Shown here: positions 23,201 through 32,900 of the stretch, piece after piece | Position numbering within the stretch: position 1 is the stretch's first letter | Layout: each line of letters opens with the position of its first letter | DNA from: Astropecten irregularis | Taxonomy: Eukaryota > Echinodermata > Asteroidea > Paxillosida > Astropectinidae | Length of the DNA stretch: 64,000 nt | Direction of reading: 5' to 3' | NCBI GenBank assembly: GCA_963971285.1 | Contig: OZ020252.1 | Span: forward strand, 20,063,662 to 20,127,661 | Notes under the pieces: generated by a model | Seen by the model: the letters and a program-made list of their open reading frames with translations, nothing else | What the model was told of the DNA's origin: nothing | Database searches by the model: none | Program-made: the position numbers and the translations under genes

Positions 23201-25079
23201 TACAGCGCTTTCATATACACCGATCTGACTCCATGACACACCACCACTGCAGTGTCCATCCCCTCCGCTCTTTGTGTGTAGTGAATGTGGGAGGCCACTT
23301 CGAGGGGGAGGTTTACAGCTCACAAATAAGAAACTCAATTGTAATGGCAGGAAAGTGAACTTTATGCATGAATGGACTGCATTGAAATTTCGTCAGAATA
23401 TGGCCTGGGAGATATTGAATGCAATAGACTAAAAATCAAATAGCTGAAAACATACAATTTCTTTTCATAATTTGTTGAAACTGGGTATCGTTTTTTTTGG
23501 GGACACACTGTATAGTATTCTTACAGACAAGAAGCGTATCACAATGCGTTAGACTATTATTATCCCTGGTCATATGGCCGTATGGCTGGGGTTCCTCTTA
23601 AAGTTAAGCCCAACTCGACACTCGTGCCACTGGCAATGCACACCTTTTCTGAATATTGATACATTTGAATATTAACGACCATGATGTAACCAACACCAGA
23701 TGGTGTGAGTTATAAACAAAAGAGATTTACACTACTGGGTGTCTTTTCTAGTCATCATAAACAGTTTGGTCTCAGCAGGGGAAATATGGAAATATGGAAA
23801 ATGCACTGCAAACACAATATACCATTAGGCCTAAAAAAAAGAATTGTTGTGTTGCCCTCAGCGACCAACCGTAAAATGCCAAAACTTTTTTTTTTCTTTT
23901 TTTTTTTCTCTGAGTCCTAAAGTATAAAAACTCACAATTTTTGACAGAAAATGTAAGATTTAGTAAAAAAGCATGTCTCCTCAAAACGACACAAGACCGT
24001 TGATTTATAAGCCCTGGTGACCATACATCCTGTATTTATTCTTAAATGTTTGAAAGTCTGAAAATCGACCGACCGACCCAACATTTTAATTTTTCCACTC
24101 AAGGGCAACACAACAATTTTTTTTTTAGGCCTTACGTGAGTGGTTTTATGGCTTCTGACTGGCAAACGGAAAGAATTTATAATTTGGGACACCGCCAACC
24201 GACCCAACATAGGGCAGGCATGTGAGTGGCCACAAAAAATAAAACAATCTAAAAACACCAAGAAAAAAGCTGAAATGTAAAAGTTCCTAGCTACTTCTGT
24301 ACAGAGCAGGTGTACAAAAAATAATAAGCTCAAATCTTCATAACATATTCCCAATCCTTTTTGGGATCTTTAAAGGTAATATCATAATTTGGTTTTTATC
24401 AAAGAAATACAGATTCATGGGCAGATACAGTAACAGTCATTTGTGAAAATTTCAGTCCCATATGATGCCCACATTTTGAGAAAACATTGAAAAACAGCCA
24501 CAGTATTTCTTAAGTCTTTTCTCGTCTATTTTTGATCTTTTAAAAGATCAAAAAGATTTTCGGTCTTTGTTTTACTAATTTCTGGATAAATACACCATTT
24601 CAGGCGGAACAATTTTAACGGTAGGTTTCTACCAACATCATCTTCATACCCTGAAAGTTATATGTAAATCTGTGAACATTTCTGTTTTGGTTTCTTACCA
24701 AAGTATGATACTACCTTTAATTTCTATGAGTCTTGTTTTGTTATTGTTTTGTTGTGTTCTTTTGTGTTGTTGTTGTTGTTGCTTGGTAGTTTTCAGGCTA
24801 TGAGTATGCTTTTTACTTGAATGAAACAAAAGAAGATTTTACATTCAAAATGAAATAATATGGACATGAACTTACCACTGGCCATGATAACAATGCAAGC
24901 TGCATTAACACATGTTTGTATTCAGACACTGAAGCCACTGGGAGAAGAGTTAGGCAGAGTCTTCTACGGCCATTCAATTGCTTTCTGGTAGTCGAATCAC
25001 TGGCAGGTGCATGCACAGCAAGGCTACTATCATCTGTATGTGCCTCGTCTGTGCGACTGACCTTCTCGTAGTCGGCCAT
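11252..25079 (-). CDS. SLC47A-like: MATE-family multidrug and toxin extrusion transporter, SLC47A type (15 coding exons)
   Basis: The product exchanges protons for organic cations across the plasma membrane. The exons join in frame into 691 residues. After a hydrophilic start (MADYEKVSRTDEAH) come the MATE helices. Landmarks are SGHLGKDEIVAS in exon 2, GFNTSADTLFSQTYG across exons 3-4, LVKYLESQ in exon 6, VEWWCLEAG in exon 8 (E296 matches the essential TM7 glutamate of human MATE1), SAGVGIGGAILIGNYLG in exon 10, GYIFTKE in exon 11 and ILRGCGYQYVGAVV in exon 13. The last exon encodes a long acidic cytoplasmic loop with a run of six glutamates, then LVWRRGLALFLCLAFLVA at about 634-651. That corresponds to the extra thirteenth helix of vertebrate MATE1. 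No frame break was found. Which vertebrate paralogue it pairs with cannot be decided. Confidence 0.93.
12128..12402. mobile_element. MITE family A, complete ends, internally shortened (MATE intron 14)
   Basis: It starts TTAAAGGTAGTATCATACTT and ends AGTACGATACTACCTCTAA. The interior shares 'gaaatacagattcat' and 'gtgaaaaacggccacagtat' with the other copies. Confidence 0.75.
12438..12530 (+). mobile_element. SINE fragment (5' head of the tRNA-derived family)
   Basis: It carries 'gatccttgggatatagcagt', 'gagtggtttcatgg' and 'aacaaagataattga', the head that precedes the tRNA-like part in the copy at 35343-35592. Confidence 0.5.
12862..12960. repeat. Foldback with CCAAT motifs
   Basis: The left arm TTGGCCAATCACAATGCACG and the right arm CGTGAATTGTGATTGGCCAA are inverted copies about 25 bases long. 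It is probably a small MITE. The ATTGG/CCAAT motifs come from the repeat and are not evidence of a promoter. Confidence 0.55.
13187..13535. mobile_element. MITE family B (TTAAAGGTACAGTACAGGATTG end)
   Basis: It begins TTAAAGGTACAGTACAGG and shares one half with family A ('cagatttacgtataactttc', 'gaaatgctgtatttatccag'), while the other half ('gtgactcggatatccaattg') is family-specific. The right end is degraded. Confidence 0.6.
13905..13985. repeat. Interspersed repeat 'ggcctgac..tttcgatcctagcaggat'
   Basis: A core of about 60 bases, GGAGTTAGGAGGGGCCTGAC then TTTCGATCCTAGCAGGATCT, recurs at 8985-9060, 10492-10550, 22080-22145, 36505-36620 (two inverted units) and 41570-41615, often with 'aaactgctcatcagc' nearby. 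No TIR or coding content is visible. It is perhaps a retroposon piece. Confidence 0.5.
14362..14610. repeat. 83-bp tandem repeat, about three units (MATE intron 11)
   Basis: Units start at 14362, 14445 and 14528 ('ttaatatccagt' or 'ttaacatccagt'), exactly 83 bases apart, and each contains 'ggtgcagaggg', 'ggagac' and 'agctcttgtcttgtg'-like blocks. The array ends about 80 bases from exon 11. A short inverse match ('ccctaaccctctgcacctac') lies at 54383-54412 in a CEP290 intron. Confidence 0.8.
15362..15825 (-). mobile_element. tRNA-derived SINE split by a MITE
   Basis: The tRNA-like part is at 15362-15442, read on the minus strand as box A 'gttggtagagcgcc' and box B 'ggttcgaatcctgctcc'. The head of the SINE resumes at 15673-15825 ('agctatccagctcta', 'ttctgactgcca'). 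The two pieces abut at the same consensus position on either side of the intervening MITE. Confidence 0.7.
15443..15672. mobile_element. MITE ('ggggctaatttcat' family) inserted in a SINE
   Basis: The left end is GGGGCTAATTTCATAAAACTG and the right end has the inverse AACAGTTTTTATG, slightly shortened. The interior, with 'acatttctgtcttaataaaa' and 'tgttctttggctgttgttcg', matches copies at 44106-44346 and 61137-61364. Confidence 0.7.
15985..16322. repeat. 59-bp minisatellite, about 5.7 units (MATE intron 8)
   Basis: Units start at 15985, 16044, 16103, 16162, 16221 and 16280, exactly 59 bases apart. Each contains 'ggctatccatcgatcgaggg', 'atatggctctccaccttcag' and 'tggatataaaggcg' with a few changes. 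The array ends about 30 bases from the 3' end of exon 8, so it sits immediately inside the donor side of intron 8. Confidence 0.9.
17533..17859. mobile_element. MITE with 'tagtaccactttattgac' inverted ends, carrying a nested element
   Basis: The left end TAGTACCACTTTATTGACTA is repeated inverted at the right end (TTAGTCAATAAAGTGCTACTA). The arms extend about 36 bases with a few mismatches. A separate G-rich element at 17593-17788 interrupts the interior. Outside it, 'gaaaatagaaaatac' on the left and 'ctattttctatttt' on the right form a further inverted match. It lies in MATE intron 6. Confidence 0.7.
17593..17788. mobile_element. G-rich short inverted-repeat element with a 7-bp target duplication
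   Basis: The ends are CCAGTGGCGTCACC and GGCGACGCCACTGG, a 14-base inverted repeat with one mismatch. It is flanked by CAACAAC at 586-592 and 789-795 of the 17-kb block. The interior repeats 'gggggggcac' six or more times and has no ORF. It looks like a recent insertion into the older MITE around it. Confidence 0.8.
17884..18025. repeat. Interspersed repeat 'ggccatggccttcgttgccc'
   Basis: About 80 bases ('atggccttcgttgccctggt', 'tcttggccttgg') recur at 32303-32385 in a CEP290 intron. It has no TIR and no intact frame, and its nature is unknown. Confidence 0.5.
19344..19659. mobile_element. MITE with 'atagacctttctttt' ends (MATE intron 4)
   Basis: The left end is ATAGACCTTTCTTTTATTTAC and the right end is ATGGTCTAT. 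The interior shares 'gcggccaaatgttgc', 'ttccattacattcagcaata' and 'cattgtgtacaaattgtg' with the copy at 28835-29117, which carries the same ends in the opposite internal orientation. It sits directly at the 3' end of a SINE remnant (19258-19343). Confidence 0.65.
20497..20735 (-). mobile_element. tRNA-derived SINE, nearly full length
   Basis: Read on the minus strand, the head ('gatccctgggatgtgtg', 'ggcttctgactgcca'), the 'aacaaagataattgac' linker, the tRNA-like region and the 'tgttcacctttcaatg' tail are all present. Box B is broken by an insertion of about ten bases. It lies in MATE intron 4. Confidence 0.6.
21200..21475. repeat. (TTTG)n / (TTCG)n imperfect simple repeat
   Basis: Degenerate 'tttgtttg', 'cattcgtc' and 'ttcattcg' repeats cover this stretch just upstream of MATE exon 4, starting about 40 bases from the splice acceptor. 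The long frames across it (21030-21536 and 21214-21573) are products of the repeat fused to exon 4 antisense. Confidence 0.8.
22939..22970. repeat. (TTAGAA)n microsatellite
   Basis: Five tandem copies of the hexamer TTAGAA lie in MATE intron 1. Confidence 0.85.
23826..24132. mobile_element. MITE with 'taggcctaaaaaaaa..ttgttgtgttgccc' ends (MATE intron 1)
   Basis: The left end is TAGGCCTAAAAAAAAGAATT then GTTGTGTTGCCCTC. The right end is the inverse, GGGCAACACAACAATTTTTT then AGGCCTTA. The interior also pairs ('cgaccaaccgtaaaat' against 'attttaatttttcc'). A relative with 'attgttgtattgg' ends lies at 38371-38715. Confidence 0.7.
24370..24720. mobile_element. MITE family A, full length (MATE intron 1)
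   Basis: It starts TTAAAGGTAATATCATAATT and ends AAGTATGATACTACCTTTAA. The central GATCTTTTAAAAGATC palindrome is intact. It is one of the best-preserved copies in the window. Confidence 0.8.
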
Positions 25080-25529
25080 TGTGCATGCGGTGTCTAACAA
25101 ATGCAGTTGCTGCTTTCAGGCTACAATAACATAGAAAACATCGATAGAACTCATGACTTGCAGGAATATCAGGGTGTAACTGGCGTGACTAAAGTGCAAT
25201 GAATCATACCAGTTTGTAAATGTTTCTGCCTGGTAGCCTGTAATACATACTTGTACGTACAGCCAATGATTGGGCTCTTTGGCTGCCACAACGACCAGAT
25301 TGTTTCTGGTTATTAAGTTTTATTTATAGCGCAAACATACGTACATGTAATCATATTGTATTGTATAATTCCTAGGTCATTTTAGCTGGCAATCTTCCTC
25401 GTTAGATCACTCCCCATGCCCATATGGTATCGCAAATAGCATTTTTACCACGAGAGGGTGCTTCCGCAAAGCATTTTTGGATACATCTTGGTTGATCTGC
25501 ATATTCAAATGATGAAACCCAAGTTGTTT

Positions 25530-26120
25530 GGGGATTGTGATAAAAAGGGATCCCCAAAAAATATTGATTATTTTACCTCTTGAATAGCTTCTACTCCTCA
25601 AAAATGATACCTTTGACTTTCAGCAAATGTTCCTGCAAACTACGTTTTGAAAGTTACTTACCTTAATATACCTTGGTGATGTCCTCTTCTACATTATTAG
25701 CAAGGTTAATTTTGTGGAAAGAGGGCAGGGCTTTGATTTTGGAGGGAAATTGTGGGGTAAAAACGGTAACAAAGATGTAACATTTCACGGCCGCACAGAT
25801 GGCCACAGACGAGAATAGTCTGGTTCTCTACATTACATTTTGAACACTCTTGATCTGTTGGGTCTAGGCACTAGACTAACCCGACCAAACAAAATGGTCT
25901 CATGCGATCAGACGGGCTGTTTTCAAGTTTGCAAGAAGAGTGTAAGAAAATTGCATTTTTACACAGAAATGTTCGACCACTTCCTACAATCTAGGCTTTG
26001 AAGGAGTGAAGGACCAAGAAACATTTGCAGAAAGTCCAAAGTATCATTTTTGAGGAGTAGAAGCTATTTAAGAGCTAAAATAATCAATGTTTTGGGGGAT
26101 CCCTTCTTATCACAATCCCC
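25530..26120. mobile_element. Foldback element with arms of about 100 bases
   Basis: The left arm 25530-25632 ('ggggattgtgataaaaaggg' through 'gactttcagcaaatgt') returns inverted at 26019-26120 ('acatttgcagaaagtc' through 'cttatcacaatcccc') with about 10 percent mismatch. The central 390 bases have no coding frame. It is an unclassified foldback or long-TIR MITE. Confidence 0.7.
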
Positions 26121-26368
26121 TTAGACGGGGACCCCACTTGTATACATAGTACTCAAACCCCTGCAACGCATAATTAATGAGCTGAACCCCATCCTTGAAG
26201 CATGAAGATGAGGACACTCTGAAGAACATTTTCAAGGAAAATTCCCATTGTGGCCTACAATCTACTTTACAACAAAGGGGATTCAAGAACTGGATGGAGA
26301 GAGAAGCAGCTGAACAAAACTCAAAAGATCATCCAAAGACTAACGTAGACAGTATCAACAGGAACAAA

Positions 26369-26497
26369 CGGTAATCCTGGGTTTTAGGTGCCTATTATGT
26401 ACATACAACTTCAGCCAACTCATCCCATGCGTAGCACACTGTCATGGAGGGCCAAAAATGTCAAAAATAATTTAGGCACCAAAACCCAGGATTACCG
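26369..26497. mobile_element. Small MITE with nearly perfect 27-base ends
   Basis: The left end CGGTAATCCTGGGTTTTAGG is matched by the inverse CCAAAACCCAGGATTACCG at the right end, differing only by one base gained or lost. The total length is 129 bases. The nearly identical ends suggest a recent insertion. Confidence 0.75.
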
Positions 26498-27287
26498 AAA
26501 AACAGGGACTCTGGTTTGTTGTCACGATACATGAGTGACTCATCAATCATTACCTTCTGTCTAACGTTAGACCACCCCCATATAGGCCCATATACATGTA
26601 CCTTGAATGATGACATGGTTGATGCTACTTCATTGCATCTGGGGTCGATTTCACGAAGCCCTACGATCGATCGTAACTCGAGTGACAAAGGGAAAAATGT
26701 CTTCGCTAATATCATCATGGAGGTAGAAAATATCAATTGTGTTTACGATTGTGCAATAGGTTGCGCTTTCTCTGCCTATAGAGGGCGACAAACAGTTGAA
26801 TATGTGCACAATCCATACTATTAAAAGTCAAATCAAAATCAAAAACCTCACCCAGGAGTCAGTCTCAGTTTGTTGGTGCAATACTATAAATGTTAGTTTG
26901 AACACTCATCTATCTTATTCTTTTCGATTTTTGATGTCAGCCGATGCCAATTTTTGCTAATTGCCCCAAGAAAAACACCTCCGAAAATAATCCTTTTCCC
27001 AAACCGACTATGTTATCATATGTAGTGCCCGGTTTTAATCTAACATTTCTCAAGTCTCTACAAGGGGTTGAAGCACTGAACCCCCACAATATATTAATTG
27101 CATGACCCCAAAAATGCTAACATTTTTATGACAGCTAATATTCAGCTCGGCGCATTGATTTTGAAGTTTGTGAAGTAAACACACCCTTTGCGTCACGTGA
27201 TTCTCGTGCACTTCCAGCAATCAGAACGTACTTTTTTCTATTTCCAAGAAATCGTGCGAATCATTTCTGACACAGTGCTCTTAATTA

Positions 27288-27628
27288 ATAAAGGTAATAT
27301 CATACTTTGGTTCAGATTCAGATAATGGGCAAAATTGTCAAGGAACCTCTGACAATTTCAGTCCCATACGGTGCCCACTTATTGAGAAAACTGTGAAAAA
27401 CGGCCACAGTATTTCTTAACTTCTTTTCTCTTCTATTTTTGATCTTAAAAGATCAAAAATAATTTTGGTCACTGGTTTTACTTTTTTCTGGATAAATTCT
27501 GCATTTCGAGCAGAAAAATGTTAACGGTATGTTTCTACCATCACCATCTTTATACCCTGTAAGTTACAAGTAAATCTGTAAAGATTTTTGTTTCGGTATG
27601 GTACCAAAGTATATGATACTACCTTTAA
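27288..27628. mobile_element. MITE family A, full length
   Basis: It starts TAATAAAGGTAATATCATAC and ends TATGATACTACCTTTAA. The interior holds 'gtgcccacttattgagaaaa', a shortened central palindrome and 'taccctgtaagttac'. Confidence 0.75.
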
Positions 27629-28105
27629 AGTGTAGCAAATATTATTTAACTTTGTGGACAAAAATTAATTCACTTTTCTGATTTTGTTCCTGATTTTAAT
27701 TATTAGTGTATTTTGTATGCGTCTCTAAAAGCAAAAACTGCCGACCACAGTTGTATTAAAACAAAATGCCAACTATGCTGCAAGCCAAATGACCAGCAAA
27801 AACTTCTATACAGTAGCAGTTTATCTATTTCTTGAATAATTTTCGTTATTATTACTTTTTTGGCAGACGTAAAATTATTTTAGCTATTTCAAAATATTTT
27901 TGGGGACACATGTTCCAATCCCGCTACAGACAATTTTTCTTGGTTCACCAATGATTTATAATTAATCCATTCAGTTGCCCTTGTGGTTATTTGATAATAA
28001 AAACATTTAATCTGTTTTTATTGATTTATACATCGAGGAGATATAATTAGGCAAACAATTTATTGTCATGAATATTAAATGATTTTGGTCGGGAAATAGA
28101 TAATA

Positions 28106-28360
28106 TGCAAATTAGGCTTGCCCTTCACCGACGTGGATGAGCACTGTATACTCAGTGCTTGTGAGAGCACGTGAAAACAAATCACATGCTTGCTCAGGTG
28201 GGATTCGAACCCACGACCTCCTGCTTACTAGTGCAGATGCCTTTACTTTAATTTATTGTCCTTCAACGACGTAGATAAACACTTCAATCAGTAAGTGCCT
28301 TTTGAGCACACATGAAAAAAACCACGTGCTGCCTCAGGTGGGATTTACTGGCTCAGGTTG
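28106..28360 (-). mobile_element. Second tRNA-derived SINE family, one copy plus a partial copy
   Basis: On the minus strand box B is GTGGGTTCGAATCCCACCTG. The body reads 'gcaagcatgtgatttgtttt' and the tail 'cgtcggtgaagggcaagcct'. A second, degraded unit follows at 28250-28360. Tails of the same family occur at 20815-20880 and 59470-59530. Confidence 0.55.
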
Positions 28361-28834
28361 GGACACAAAAATAATTATTTAAAACGAATTTTGATGAAAT
28401 TTCCATTGGTTAGATAGAGAATTTGAGAAAATTTTTCTTAGTGACAGAAACAAAAATAGACCCTCGAAAAACAATAAAAGAATATTTAGAAAAAAAAAAC
28501 ATGAATGAAACAGCTGTTTTTGTCCTGAGTTGTTTGTCTATACTTCAAGTTGTACAAAAGGAAAAATGTGGACAATGAGTGGAGAAATTGCCTTTTTATT
28601 TTGTACAATAGAACATTATATACGCTTTACATTGATATATTACATAACATTTATACATATTTATAATTATATACCGACACCATTCAGTTGATATTAATTG
28701 AAACAAAGTTTGTGTCTACCCTTCAGTGCCATATATGGAACACTGATAGGAGATAATAATGGTAGCACATCTTCTATCAGACACAAAGAAAACAAAAGAA
28801 AAGATGTTTATCACCATGGAGATTGAATCTTTAT

Positions 28835-29117
28835 ATAGACCTTTCTTTTGCTGACCAAGAAACTGGTTGAAAGGACGGAGAGCCATCAAAGCCAGGCATA
28901 AAGGATAATCACAATTTGTACACAATTTGTACACAACGATTCATAACATTGAAATATATTGCTGAATGTAATGGAAACAACATAATAAAGCAATGATGGT
29001 ATGTATTTGCAAAAACGTTGAATTTGGTCACGCCGTCTTTCGAGAAGACGAAATGGTTTGCAACATTTGGCCGCCCATGCCAACCAGTCAATGTTTGTAA
29101 ATAAAGGAAAGGTCTAT
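28835..29117. mobile_element. MITE with 'atagacctttctttt' ends
   Basis: The left end is ATAGACCTTTCTTTTG and the right end is the inverse AAAGGAAAGGTCTAT. Its interior is the inverted form of the copy at 19344-19659. Confidence 0.65.
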
Positions 29118-29501
29118 GATGATTGTTTGTGTGAAATGAAATGGTCAGTGCCAGTTCTTGAATGGCATAATGGTAGTAGTTCCTCCGTCAGTAACTGACC
29201 TAGCTGTCTGTATCCCAAAGACAAAAAGCTGAGGTGTTTTAAAGACTCAAGAAATTATGAGACATCCACTACTAGCCTTTTGTAAACACCAACACATTTG
29301 TTTTAAAATTTGAGGGCAGTCACTTAATACTCTGGGCCCAATTCCACGGAATCCATTACTGTTAGCAAAAATTCTTTGCTTACGGTAGCAGACTTTTTTT
29401 TGGTTATGGTTAGCGTATTTCACGGGAGAGTTTTCTTTTTGGTAACGGTAAGCAAGGACTTGTATAATCATACAAGGGGCCTCTCCTGTTGTCAAGTTGA
29501 G

Positions 29502-29524
29502 ACCCTAACCCTAACCCTAACCCT
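29502..29524. repeat. Short interstitial telomere-like repeat (CCCTAA)
   Basis: ACCCTAACCCTAACCCTAAC then CCTT gives a little over three perfect units of the TTAGGG-type telomere sequence, without a longer array. It is consistent with a deuterostome genome. Confidence 0.8.
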
Positions 29525-29825
29525 TCCAAAGTATGCTTTAAGCAACCACTGAAGAAAGATACCACAGAAGAAATATATACACCCCTAGTTCACCAGCACC
29601 ACAGGAGTACAAGTAGAGGACAAGGCAATAAATATATATGTATTTGAAGCTTTGCACGGAGGGAGTATTACATAATGAAGTAAGGTTTGCAGACACACAA
29701 TGTATAAAAACTCTTTTATAGATGTCTGGTTCTGAAAAGAACCGGAGAGAAGTGTTGATCTCTTCTCAACGTTTTTTTTCAGAACCACACATCAATAGTT
29801 TTGATGGTGTTTCTGCAAACCATAC

Positions 29826-29831
29826 TTTATT
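29826..29831 (-). promoter_or_regulatory. CEP290: Poly(A) signal of CEP290
   Basis: TTTATT on the plus strand is AATAAA on the gene strand. It lies about 110 bases after the stop codon and is the first such hexamer downstream. Confidence 0.6.
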
Positions 29832-29943
29832 GCAATAAATATAAGCACGGCTGATTTTATATAGAATATGCAGACACTGAAAAGAGTCTGTGGACGAATT
29901 GGGTTTGCTACAATTACGGTCAGTCATACGTCCAGCGTCTGTG

Positions 29944-32900
29944 TCACGTGGGTGGGATGTTGATCGAGACACCAAATTGCTGCGAGAATCTTCGTAGCTG
30001 CTCTTCGTACTGCACGTTAAGCTGCACAGCTTCTTTATAGTTGAACTTCAGATCCTCGATCTCTTCAAAGAAGGTCGGGTCAAATTGCTCCAGTTCTTTG
30101 TGAAGCTGGAAAGTCAAAACAGAACAAAGAACCACAATCAAGATTTGAGGAGAGGTTTTAATTCTTGAGTCAAAGATGAGATGGAATGGGACTGAACAGG
30201 AAAGATGGGGGATGGGGCATGGTGGCATCTTGTCGGAATGTGTGGAGTGTTTAGTATTAGGCAGGATCCTAAAGGAATGTGCATGGTGGTATACGGCCAT
30301 GTAGAGTCCTGCTGGGATAGACAGAGTGCTACCGGGCTAGGTAGGATACCGTGGGCATTGACAAGGTCCTGTGGGGAATAGACAGGATCCGTCACCGCCA
30401 ACAAAGGTTCTGCAAGGCCAGGCAGGGTCATATTACTACTAGGAAGTCCCTTAAGGTCCAATAAGAACCAGCTGGGCCAGGAGGGTTCCTTTGAGGTCAA
30501 ACAGGGGTCCTTCAAGGCCAGAACAGGCCTTACACAGCCAAGCAGGGAACAAACAGGGCCTGGCAAGGGGGTCAGAGCATCGCAGGGTGGGCCAAGACAC
30601 GACACGAGCCAGTTAACGCTTCAATTACCCACCCTCTCATTCTCCCTCTTGAGACGTTCTTGATCAAGCTGGAGGGTCTTCAGCTCTGTCCTGATGTCCA
30701 CATTCTCCTCCATCAGTTTGTTGTAGTTGTGCAGTCTCTCCGTCAGAAAATCATCCTGGATCATTGTGAACAAATGAAACACATTTGATAAAAACACTGC
30801 CTACTAGTCGCAATGGCAAGACTTAAAGGTAGCTCCATACTTTGGTTTTTGCCAAGGAAATACAGATTCATGGGCAAAAATATCAAGGAAGATACAGGAA
30901 AAGTCATCTGTGAAATTCCCAGTCCCATACGGTGCCCACTTTTTGAGAAAACAGTGAAAAACGATCAAGGTATTTAAAAATCTATTCACAGGAGTTTTGA
31001 TCTGTTTTGAAACTGTTTTTGGTCAATTGGTTTTACTCTTTACTGGATAAATACAGCATTTCAGGCAGGAAAATTTTAACGGTCTGTTTCTACCGTTACC
31101 ATCTTTATACCCTGTAAGTTATAGGTAAATCAGTGCAGATTTCTGTTTTGGTATGCTACCAGAGTATGATGTAATACAATAACACTGACCTTCTCGCCTT
31201 CGGCCGGCTGACTTCCTTGCAAGCGGAACAGCTTCAGCTCATTCAGCAGCTCGGCTTTCTCGTTTTCAAGCCGATTAGTTGTCAATCTGTGCATAACGGA
31301 CATCAACACCAAAATCAGTCAACTTCCTCAGAACTCAACTTTTGAGTTCAAATGATTAAATTTATCTCTTTCAAAAAACACCGCAGACACCGCAGCCTGA
31401 CCCCTTACCTGGACTGCTGGAGCTCTCGGACGAGATCTGTGTCCGAGGTGAGACCGTCGGCCGGGAACCGTTCCAAGATGGCCACCTTCTCTCTCAGCTC
31501 ACCTAGCTGCTGCATCAGACCCTGCTCCCTCTGGGCAGAGTCTCTCAACAACTGTTTCATGTCTTGCAGGGCCACGTTCTGAAATTCATAAAACAGTCAA
31601 GCAAAGTACTGAGTGTCTTTTTCTCTCAGTAGAGGGAGTATACCGCTCTGCAAACAATGACTCCTTCACATCAATGTCGGACAAGGATTTCTTTCACTAG
31701 TGTGCTTGGACATGAACCGGCTCCCATTGCACTGTTGGCAGAGGTCCAACAATGCGATAGGCACCTATTCAACAGTCAATGTCCTTTGGTGTGCTGGGAC
31801 CAGTTGATGACAGGTAATATTCAATCAGTCAAATCCGAAACAGGAATGTCTTTTATCTCTGATTCTGCAAGTTTGATCAACTTTCAGAGATCAGAGATTC
31901 ACGTCTCTAGCGTCGTTCCCTCCTCCTACCTTCTTCTCCATCTCTTGTTCCATGTTCCTCATCTTCTCCTCGTACATCCTGGTGACCACGATGGACTTCC
32001 AGCTCTTGCTGTCGGCTCCTTCCAGTCTGGTCCCCCTGGCTTGCTCTATCTGCAGCTTCTCGTGACTCTGTAAAGGTTTGTCAGAAGGAGAAGCAGCTTG
32101 ATATGAAAAAGGCTGAAGCTCCATGAATTCTTATTCAATGCCTGAATCTGAGGAAAACAGCTCCCAGTTTAACCACCCATTCCCTTTGTGTCTCCTTTTT
32201 GACATCACTTTACGACATGCTTTTGCACAGCCCTGTCGGAACTTGCTAGTGCAAATTCTTTGCCAAAGAATACGGGCGTTTCACAATAGTGCGCGGCCAA
32301 GCCTTGAATTTAATGGCGGCCACGGAGGCTATGGCCTTCGTTGCCCTGGTTCTTGGCCTTGGTGCCCTCTTCAAATGTTTCCATAGGTCAAACCTGAAAA
32401 AAATACATCGCTTTGAGTTTGCAATTTCACAAAATAGTCAATTTCTAATCGTTGAGCATTAATACAACTTTCTTCTCAATTGGTCAACATTACTGACCGT
32501 CAGTCCAACTTCTTCAGCCACTGGTCAACGATTCCTTACCTCTTCAAGTTGCCGTTGCAGCCTCTCCTTGTCCAGACTCAGCTGGCTCTGACTGACCCTC
32601 AGCTTCTCCATGGATTCCACCTCTTTCCTCAGCTCCTGCCGGAGACGGTTGTTCTCAGACACCGCCTTGGCCACGCCCTTCTGGGTGCTCTCGTAGCGGG
32701 TGCTGAGCTGACCTCCGACCTGGCGTTTGAGCTTGTCCAACTCGGTCTGTTGGGAAATGTGACGTGATTGGAGGCGTCAGAAAAGTGACAGCACTGTGTG
32801 TATAATGCATCAACACGAACCCTTCCACGGAGTAGGCCGGATGTGTGCAGTGAAGGTATATGAGAAATACTTTGTGACAAAATTTCATATAATAATAATA

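Larger units (their letters stand above)
11252..25079 (-). other. SLC47A-like: Exon table of the SLC47A-like gene
   Basis: Coding exons in transcription order are 25079-24876, 22808-22707, 21741-21673, 21161-21013, 18902-18860, 18307-18165, 16778-16681, 16465-16352, 15912-15845, 15332-15224, 14764-14689, 13898-13829, 13146-13017, 12724-12627 and 11854-11252. Every intron is GT-AG. The exon lengths sum to 2076 bases, or 692 codons with the stop, and each junction keeps the frame. Exon 5 is only 43 bases. Introns 1 to 6 are long and carry most of the repeats. Confidence 0.9.
25080..29943. other. Intergenic region between the MATE gene and CEP290
   Basis: No gene is supported over 4.8 kb. It holds the repeats listed separately (25530-26120, 26369-26497, 27288-27628, 28106-28360, 28835-29117). 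The first part probably includes the MATE promoter and 5' untranslated region. The last 120 bases are the CEP290 3' untranslated region. Confidence 0.6.

Noticed and set aside
28200-28240. Possible tRNA (GGGATTCGAACCCACGACCTCC)
   Set aside because: Only the T-arm half is tRNA-like and the copy belongs to a second SINE family.
29502-29524. Telomere end
   Set aside because: Only about three units, with ordinary intergenic DNA on both sides.
30138-30605. 155-codon minus-strand ORF in a CEP290 intron
   Set aside because: It lies between two well-supported exons and is built from a degenerate G-rich tandem repeat.
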